Origin: Taxillus chinensis
Lineage: Eukaryota; Streptophyta; Magnoliopsida; Santalales; Loranthaceae
Assembly: GCA_023512835.1 (NCBI GenBank)
Contig: CM042091.1
Span: forward strand, 19,485,506-19,549,505
Reading direction: 5' to 3'
DNA length: 64,000 nucleotides
Shown: positions 57,186 to 64,000 of the stretch, piece after piece
Layout of the letters: every line of letters starts with the position of its first letter
Position numbering within the stretch: position 1 is the stretch's first letter
Notes under the pieces: generated by a model
The model's database searches: none
The model's input: only the letters and a program-made list of their open reading frames with translations
Told to the model about the DNA's origin: nothing
Position numbers and translations under genes: made by a program

Positions 57186-58633
57186 CAACACTATTGGAGA
57201 AGATAAAAGTAACACAATATGACGACCCCAACTTACAAAAGAAGATAAAGGCTACACAAAAAGGTAAGCTCCTTGAGTTCACTATTGATAAAGATAGCGT
57301 CTTAAGATTTGGAACGAGATTATATGTGTCATCGTCTATATAATTAAAAAGAAAGTTATTAAAAGAAGCACATAGCTCCGCATTTTTCTTACACCCTAGG
57401 AGTACCAAGATGTATCGCGATCTGCGAGAGCACTTTTGGTGGAATAATATGAAAAGAGATATTGCAAACTTTACATCGAGGTGTCTGGTGTGCCAACAAA
57501 TCAAAGCTAAGCGACAGTTACCAAAGAGAGTTTTACAATCATTACCGGTACCTGAGTGGAAATGGAAGAATATGACTATGGATTTTGTCATGGGTCTACC
57601 AAGAACATCAAAGGGATATAATGTTATTTGGGTTGTAGTAGACCGATTGATAAAGACGTCTCACTTCATTCCTATACGAGAAGACTTCTCTTTAGATTAG
57701 CTGGCCAAGCTTTAGATCAAGGAAATTGTCCGATTTTATGGAGCACCATTATCTATTGTATTTGATCGTGACCCAAGGTTTACATTAAAATTTTGGAAGA
57801 GCCTCCAAAATTCCCTAAGTACAGAGCTAAGGTTTAATACTGCTTTTAACCCTCAAACTGATGGACAATTAGATAGGACAATTCAAACATTGGAAGACAT
57901 GCTTAGGGCATGTACTATTAACTTCCAAGGAAGCTGAGATCAACACCTTCCCCAGGTGAAATTCTCATTTAACAATAACTACCATTCAAGCATACAAATG
58001 GCTCCATATAAGGCACTTTATGGAAAAAGATGTTGAACGCCAACTTGTTGGGACGAGGTAGGAGAGGGAAAGCTGTTGGGTCCAAAATTGGTGAAAGAAA
58101 CAACAAATAAGATACGCTCTATCCAACACCATATGCGAGCTACACAAAGTAAACAAAAGAGTTATGAAGATCATAATCGTCAAGATTTAGAGTTCAAGGA
58201 AGGTGACCGAGTATTTCTAAAGGTATCCCCATGGAAAGGTGTCATGAGGTTTGGAAAGAAGGGGAAAATAAGTCCTCATTACATTGGCCCATTCGAGATA
58301 CTCAAGAAGATCGGACCTGTAGCCTACTGCTTAGCCCTACCACCAAAATTGGAGCACATACATAATGTATTCCATGTATCTCTTCTAAGGAAACACATGC
58401 CTGACCCATCGCATGTATTAACCGTAGAGCCCATTCAGCTGCGAGTTAACTTGACCTATGAAGAACAACCCATGAAAATCCTTGACTGAAGGGAGCAGGT
58501 ACTCCATACGAAAAGAATACCACTTATGAAGATATTACGGAGAAACCAAGCAATTGAAGAGGCAACTTGGGAGCATGAAGAAATGATGAAACAAAAGTAT
58601 CCTAACCTCTTCAACGATGAAGGTATACACTAA
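57186..58633 (+). pseudogene. Integrase and C-terminal tail of host gypsy element
   Basis: A short linker (KATQKGKLLEFTI) is followed by the HHCC region (YRDLREHFWWNNMKRDI, CLVCQQIKAKRQ at about 57481-57516). The catalytic core has the first Asp in MDFVMGLPR (about 57577), stops at 57698 and 57713, and the second Asp in FDRDPRF (about 57762). The Glu position reads DGQLDRTIQT, that is Asp where TER is usual. Further stops are near 57936 and 58034. The C-terminal domain, 58076-58489, is open ([32 protein letters not shown]). After one stop the tail LMKILRRNQAIEEATWEHEEMM gives the chromodomain-like end typical of Tekay, closing at TAA 58631-58633. Confidence 0.86.
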
Positions 58634-58654
58634 TTTTGAGGATGAAATTTCCTT

Positions 58655-58667
58655 AAGGAGGGTAGGA
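58655..58667 (+). other. Polypurine tract of host gypsy element
   Basis: AAGGAGGGTAGGA immediately before TGTAAAACC at 58668. One T interrupts the purine run. Confidence 0.8.
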
Positions 58668-59067
58668 TGTAAAACCTGCAAATTTTAATAAAATAATATT
58701 TATTATGATAATAAAAAAATTATGAAGAAGCTTATTGATAAATAAATAAGAGAAAAACAGTTATTGAAGTAAACTAGCCATTAAAAAGAAATAATTGTTG
58801 GAATAGTTTCATCGGATAAATATCAAATGAATAGTCTGATGATGTTTGCATAAAAGAAGATGATTATAAGTATAAAAAGTAATTAGAATATAGGATCAAG
58901 CCCTCGAGTAAATATACAACTTGAAACGGTGACTATACGAAATGAAAGTTGTGTTAAATATTTTAATAGTATTGATTAACTATTTTAAATAGATTATTAT
59001 ATGGATAAACACTGATTTAGTAAAAAAATATCATCTATCTAAATGTAGCATGTCAAAGAAAAGTAGA

Positions 59068-59278
59068 AAAAACATTTTTATTAATACTCCATAACAATAG
59101 TTATGCTTAGAAAGGATAGACTAGTGCAGTTCTGAAAGTTATCTTTAAAACTTTATAATTTTGTTTATGACTCCAAACAACTTGAAATTATAAAGTTTTA
59201 AAGATGACTTTCAGAACTGCACTAGTCTATCCTTTCTAAGCATAACTATTATTATGGAGTATTAATAAAAATGTTTTT
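59068..59278. repeat. Near-perfect 94-bp inverted repeat with 23-bp loop
   Basis: Arms 59068-59161 and 59185-59278 are reverse complements over their whole length with only a few mismatches, separated by 23 bp. The arms contain GGATAGACTAGTGCAG and its complement. This could be a foldback transposon, an internal inverted duplication, or a hairpin RNA source. The left LTR lacks this region, so its age cannot be judged. Confidence 0.9.
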
Positions 59279-59787
59279 ATTAATACTTTTCTCTATAACT
59301 TTATAATACTCCATAACTTGAAATTTTTTTAATGTTTTCCAAATTTAGTTACATACATTTCTAGTCTCACTTCAAAATAGTTTTAAATAGTACACAAGGG
59401 TCTAGTACCACGCCTAGAATTTCTAGTCTCACTTCAAACCCCAATAACTTTTGATATATAAGTCCAATAGACTTGAAATTGGTCTCAAAATGTAGATAAT
59501 TAAGTTAGAAATCCATCCTAATTTACGTTATTAAACTTAATGAAGAATCTAGAAAGTTATAGTCAAAATAGTAGGTCATGCACTCATATGACTTTTGTGA
59601 TCAAAAGAACCTTCAAAGTCAAACAAATCCTAAAAATTCAAAAATGGGGGAAACAAAGGAGCCACGTGGTATATAATAAGAGGATAAGAATCAAATGATT
59701 TGAAAAGAAGAAAATCAAGGAAGAAAATAAGGTGTTAAGGACAAAAGTTTTACCTACGATACCTACCACCTTCTACCATCCTTGCCC

Positions 59788-59794
59788 TATATAA
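59788..59794 (+). promoter_or_regulatory. TATA box of right LTR
   Basis: CCCTATATAAGGAG, the same form as in the array LTRs (TCTATATAAGGAGGAG). Confidence 0.6.
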
Positions 59795-60002
59795 GGAGTG
59801 TCTTGCCTCCCCGCTTAATGCACAAGTTTCCTCAAGCCATACCATGAAATTCCTTCTACAAAAACTCCATCAAGCCCTCTTAACACCCCAAATACTTTAC
59901 TCAAACCATCTTTTGTTTTTGGTACATACCAAGTGTCGAAGTTCTACGAAAGGTAATACTCAAGATTGTAAAATTACTTATTATTTATTATATAAGATAT
60001 AT

Positions 60003-60175
60003 ATGGTTGGTTTTACCATCTCATATATACTATATACATGGTTGGTTTTACCGCCTAATATATATTATTTACATGGTTGGTTTTACCACCTCATATATAT
60101 TATCTACATGGTTGGTTTTACCACCTCGCATATGTTATTTACATGGTTGGTTTTACCACCGCATATGTATTTATT
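60003..60175 (+). repeat. Tandem repeat of ~35-bp ATGGTTGGTTTTACCACC units
   Basis: Five full units of about 35 bp plus a degenerate one. The left LTR retains about three (34160-34250). The repeated YMVGFT-like frame is a by-product. Confidence 0.88.
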
Positions 60176-61577
60176 ACTATATATATAGTTGGCATTGCTA
60201 CCTAAAAATATATACATACATAATTATTATAATGAAAAGACAAATATTAATTTAGTGTTTTGATTTTCAAGGTTTAGGACGCAGAGAACTACAAACAGAT
60301 CATAACGGTTTTCCTTTCTTTTTTCTCTTTCTATGTCATTGTTTCTTTATATTACTCACCTTTCTATTTCCATTGACCTCCCCTTTATTATTTGTTTTAT
60401 TTGTAAGGGACATTAGTCTCTTTTGATTTATCTTTTACTAATTTATTTTATTAATTAGGATAGATGACCTTTTATTAATCGAGATCATCATTGGTAACCT
60501 TATGTTCTTTACTTAATTATGCTTCATGAAATTCTATGATTTATTTTATGCAACAAAATTGATCTTAATATGATCTCTCTTATGTTTGAAAAAGTAAGTT
60601 TATGATGGGTGATTCCAGAAAGACCTCCAATGCATTGGGTAAAGAACATTACTGGAGAGTGTCAATCCAGCTAATAATATGTTATATTATGTTATGGTAT
60701 CCGAATAGTTAACTTGGATCATGATGTTATGATACGATGTCCAAATATAAATGTTTCTATTCTATGATTCTCTAGTGAAATGTTGATCATGTATAATGTG
60801 CATATGTTATAAAATCTTTTATGGTATTTTCTACATTCGATATATTCATGATTTTCCTTACCCACTTATGTTTACCCTTACTAGGCTATTTGAGCTCACC
60901 TTTTATGATTTCTTTTCCAACCCCAGGTAATTAAAAGAATAAAGAAACTAAGATAAGGAGTTAATAAATGCTTAGAAATAAAATTGTGTGAATTTTAAAG
61001 ATTTATTAAGTTTAATTGTTCATGTGCATTGTTATGAAATAATGGGTTATGGACACTTAGTCTTTAAACCCCTAAACCTTAAAGATTTTGGATTGAAATT
61101 TTTAATAATTAATGTTTGTTTGATGAAATAATTAATAGCTTGAAATTTATATAAAAACTTATATATTTAATTTCCGCTAACGCATCTAGTTTGGAAGTTC
61201 CGAATTTAGGGGCGTTACAGCCCACGGCCGATCAAGAGCATCATAGGCAAGAAATGAGGTTTCTGCACGCAAAAGACATCCTTAAAATCTATCAGTCTAT
61301 CTATTTGTCTCAATACTAGCTGCCTCTTTTTGATCTGCACGCGACAAACATCTAGTAAATCCAATTGACCAGTTCTAGGACAATTTTCATTGCCTTTGAA
61401 TCGACAATGCTTGTTTGATGGAGAATAGACCCAAAAAATGGGAAATAAAAAGACGATTGCGGGTGGTTGGTTTGGGAATGGTGTGGGGAAGAGGAGAAGG
61501 ATGATGATAGGTGTCGAGGAAAGAAATATTAAATCGGAAAAATAATTTAAAACTAAAATAAATAAATGAAGAATATT

Positions 61578-61672
61578 AGAGTATCATTAGTTAAATATCA
61601 GTTATAAGTACTATAGATAGTTAAATTTGATTTTAGCTAATAAAATTTAACTAACAAGACTAGAGATGCTCT
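61578..61672. mobile_element. Possible MITE
   Basis: 95 bp with imperfect inverted ends, AGAGTATCATTAGT on the left and the complement of AGAGCATCTCTAGT on the right. No clear target duplication and no coding. A related end occurs near 61834, so the true element may be longer. Confidence 0.3.
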
Positions 61673-61927
61673 AAAGAGGATAAAAAGTATTCTAATAGTA
61701 AATTAGAAAAAAATAATTTAAGCAATTAAAATTAGCTAACGTTATTAAAGTTATTTTTAACGAAAAGTATATAAAGTAAACTAAATATAATTTTAGCTAA
61801 GAAATTTTATCTAATACTATTGAAAATGCTTTAATCCATTCTCATCCCACCGTACAATGTTATGGATAAAAATATAATAATATTATATACCACTAGGGTT
61901 GCATAATCGATAAATAAATATGACAGC

Positions 61928-62036
61928 ATAATAGATTATCAGAAGAAAAAAATTACAAATAAATCATCATCCATTATAATTTTACTATAATAGATTATCA
62001 GAAGAAAAAAATTACAAATAAATCATCATCCATTAT
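61928..62036. repeat. 59-bp tandem duplication
   Basis: Two copies of the ATAATAGATTATCAGAAG...CATCATCCATTAT unit at period 59, with the shared part identical. Confidence 0.9.
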
Positions 62037-62279
62037 TAAAAAAACCCTCTATTACCGAATGAGTAATTAATTAGAAAATTCATTAAATTTGAAAGGATGT
62101 CGGGGATGCCCCCATCCACACGCTCGATATCCAGCTAATTAACGTCCTTGCGAATGAATGACTTTAGTTCACGTTGTCTTTGTAGTTTGTACCTAAAAAT
62201 AAAAGCTAAAATAGGTAGGTATAAAATGAAGCAGGTAACGAATAAAATAAAAAATAAATAAATAACCGTATTATAGCCA

Positions 62280-62560
62280 TATAGCCTATGAGAAGCAGGG
62301 CAAAATGGGAATTCCACATGGGGCCCGTGGCTGGCTTTGCTTAGAGATAGACTCGTTGAGTGTGGCAATCGTCCATGGGAACGCTGTAGGCCGTACGGCA
62401 GTGTCGGGGATCTGACCGTCCGAGGAAAACACGTGGACGGCTAATGAGTGTGGCGTTTTGCTGTCCACAAATTGGCGCTGTCGGTTTGTCGGCCATCTCG
62501 CCCGTAACCGTATCATGGTACCAGGCAAGCGGAGCGCCACGTTGCAATTTTTTGTATTGT
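62280..62560. promoter_or_regulatory. GC-rich island in AT-rich DNA, possible regulatory or old exon sequence
   Basis: A block of clearly higher GC content with no repeats shared elsewhere in the window. It includes the ABRE/G-box-like ACACGTGG at 62429-62436. A minus-strand frame spans most of it (62286-62540) but lacks recognisable domains. It could be a gene-proximal promoter or a fragment of a transposon. Confidence 0.25.
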
Positions 62561-63339
62561 GTTTTAATCGGTGGCTAAATGATGCTTGTGTACAGTTTTG
62601 GTAATCACAGTGGGAGCCTAAATTTGTGGGATGGACCTGCCTGTTCTTTCATAGTCGTGACTACAACCGGCATGACAAATAGTAAAGTCGAATATAAATA
62701 AGTTTTATATACTGTTTAGTTTTTGAATTAGTTTTAATTTTAAATTTTAAATTTTATTTTAAAATTTAATTTAAATTCTTAAATTTAATTTTAGATATGT
62801 ATTTGGCATTTATTATTAAAATTATAATTTATTTGATTCGAAAGAAATTAAAATCATGTTTGAACATATTTATAAAATAAAGTTTTGATGTTATAAGACT
62901 CAATCTAAATATACAAAAATATTAGGTCTCATTTGGTTTGTAGATTAAGCTATGAGATTAGATTAGTTGACATTAGTATTATCTATGAGACCTTATTGTG
63001 CTTATAGTGAATTGATTTTGGTATAGGTAATATTCTCATTTCGGTATAGTGAAATATACGTACATCTTATGCCTTTTTGTATTTGATATCTATTATATCA
63101 CACTACTCATTAGATTTATTTTAAGATTTTCCAATTCAACTAAGTACTAAAACCAAACCAAAAAGACACTCTTGATAATAGACAACAAGTAAGGTTTACA
63201 TGTGTTTATCAAAAAGTAGCACGGGAAATTATGAAGAGTTATAAATTGAAATTGGCACATCTATCTATATTAATTAAAGTCTCAATGGATCGATAGATCA
63301 AGTGTGATCATCTATTGATATATTATGAGCTAGACCTTA
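62561..63339. other. AT-rich flanking DNA with a possible MITE
   Basis: No gene seen. 62934-63170 has imperfect inverted ends (AGGTCTCATTTGGTTTG and the complement of AGTGTCTTTTTGGTTTGG), which suggests a small non-autonomous DNA transposon of about 237 bp. Target duplication unclear. Confidence 0.3.
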
Positions 63340-63564
63340 GATTTAACTAAGATAAAGTAAATTTAGTTAAAAAGAAAAGGTTTATGGATTGCATAATAAA
63401 TTCAAGCTCTTCTTTCCAGTTATATGTTTTGACCCGTGATTTAGTCTGATATTTTTGTAAACTTCAGATTATCATTTAACTATAACAAAAGTGAACAATT
63501 AAATAAAAGTACAAAGTCAATGATCGAAAATCAAATGACACATATCGTAGTTAATTATCCTTGT
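63340..63564. repeat. Direct repeat, first copy
   Basis: GATTTAACTAAGATAAAG...TTAATTATCCTTGT, repeated with substitutions and a small insertion at 63763-64000. The sequence between includes a TA microsatellite. Confidence 0.85.
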
Positions 63565-63591
63565 TGCATTGCTTTTCTAGTTAATATTACC

Positions 63592-63594
<3 letters not shown>

Positions 63595-63647
<53 letters not shown>
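63595..63647. repeat. (TA)n microsatellite
   Basis: Uninterrupted TA repeat of about 26 units. Confidence 0.95.
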
Positions 63648-63650
<3 letters not shown>

Positions 63651-63762
63651 CCATTAACATAAAACACAAGCTAGAAACAAATTATATATATATGTATGGC
63701 CGTGATAACAAGTTCATTTTACTCTCTGTTAGAATGTAAGTTATAAGCTGATACAAATTATG

Positions 63763-64000
63763 GATTTAACTAAGATAAAGTAAATTTAGTTAAAAAGAAA
63801 AGTTTTTATGAATTGTATAATAGATTCAAGCTATTCTTTCCTGTTATATGTTTTGACCTATGATTTAATCTATAATTCTTAAAAACTTCATATTATCATT
63901 TAACTATAACAAAAGTATTGTAATATATGAATAATTAAATAAAAGTACAATTTGAGTCATTGAAAATCGAATGACACATATCATAGTTAATTATCCTTGT
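63763..64000. repeat. Direct repeat, second copy, running to the window edge
   Basis: Second copy of 63340-63564, with an extra ATTGTAATATATG-type insertion. It may continue beyond the window. Confidence 0.85.

Larger units (their letters stand above)
34131..61219 (+). mobile_element. Decayed Tekay-like Ty3/gypsy element hosting two later insertions
   Basis: The left LTR is 34131-34906 plus 51008-51368 (5' ~1.3 kb missing). Then come the primer site at 51371, gag, protease, RT, RNase H, integrase with chromodomain-like tail, a polypurine tract at about 58655-58667, and the right LTR 58668-61219. The left LTR is interrupted by the tandem array at 34907-51002 (duplication CTTAC), and the integrase by a solo LTR at 54835-57180. 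Domain order PR-RT-RH-IN and the C-terminal PLMKILRRN...EEATWE-type tail indicate the Tekay/Del branch of chromovirus-type gypsy elements. Every domain has stops. The target duplication cannot be checked because the left end is lost. Confidence 0.85.
58668..61219 (+). repeat. Right LTR of host gypsy element
   Basis: 2552 bp, TGTAAAACCTGC...GGGGCGTTACA. It contains a 94-bp-arm foldback (59068-59278), a TATA box TATATAA (59788-59794), a tandem repeat (60003-60175), and the undisturbed CTTAC target (60857-60861) that was split in the left LTR. Confidence 0.9.
61220..62279. other. AT-rich flanking DNA with short repeats
   Basis: First sequence beyond the retroelement block. No coding region recognised. 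It contains a MITE-like unit (61578-61672) and a 59-bp direct repeat (61928-62036). The remaining AT-rich sequence, rich in TTAGCTAA/AATTTTAGC, may also come from small transposons. Confidence 0.35.

Noticed and set aside
59844..60188. Open frame with repeated YMVGFT-like units
   Set aside because: It reflects the 35-bp tandem repeat of the right LTR, read in a frame free of stops.
62286..62540. Minus-strand frame of 84 codons in the GC-rich block
   Set aside because: No recognisable domain, an overlapping alternative frame of similar length, and no leader or terminator signals. Kept only as a possible regulatory block.

Overview
The window is nuclear DNA of a flowering plant, and from about 1 to 61219 it is almost entirely LTR retrotransposons nested inside one another. 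The evidence is plant-type Ty1/copia and Ty3/gypsy coding domains, initiator-tRNA-Met primer-binding sites (TGGTATCAGAGC), polypurine tracts, TG...CA LTR ends and matching 5-bp target duplications. The species cannot be named from this sequence. I found no intact host gene. Every coding region is a retroelement gene or pseudogene.

Layout. 1-5838: LTR pieces, namely the 3' part of a plus-strand gypsy LTR, a small TRIM-like LTR with its primer site, and two minus-strand gypsy LTRs. 5848-19647: one minus-strand gypsy LTR split by two inverted copies of a 0.67-0.69 kb repeat, and by a complete 10.3-kb Ty1/copia element (7006-17289, target duplication AATGC). 19648-24038: old AT-rich sequence with a minus-strand Tat/Ogre-type gag remnant and a solo gypsy LTR. 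24039-34130: a stack of solo LTRs (gypsy in gypsy, with two copia LTRs), three of them with perfect target duplications. 34131-61219: a decayed Tekay-like gypsy element. Its left LTR was hit by a second Tekay-like element now arranged as LTR-internal-LTR-internal-LTR (34907-51002), and its integrase was hit by a solo LTR (54835-57180). 61220-64000: AT-rich sequence with short repeats, the only stretch that may be low-copy DNA.

The most unusual object is the copia element. It keeps gag, protease and integrase, all broken, but shows no reverse transcriptase or RNase H. In their place is a promoter-like segment followed by a broken reading frame with a plant-transposon-protein-like N terminus, an Ala/Pro/Ser-rich linker, a helical segment and a C-terminal Ulp1/SENP-type (C48) cysteine protease with its catalytic His, Asp, Gln and Cys visible. 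The LTRs are still very similar and the target duplication is perfect, so the element probably moved recently using proteins supplied in trans.

The second notable object is the 16.1-kb tandem gypsy array. Three LTRs and two internal regions sit inside one CTTAC target duplication. Both internal copies share frameshifts, which points to recombination after a single insertion, or to insertion of a dimer from a defective parent. The sister LTR at 60857-60861 preserves the empty target site. Nearly every LTR family here carries its own internal minisatellite.
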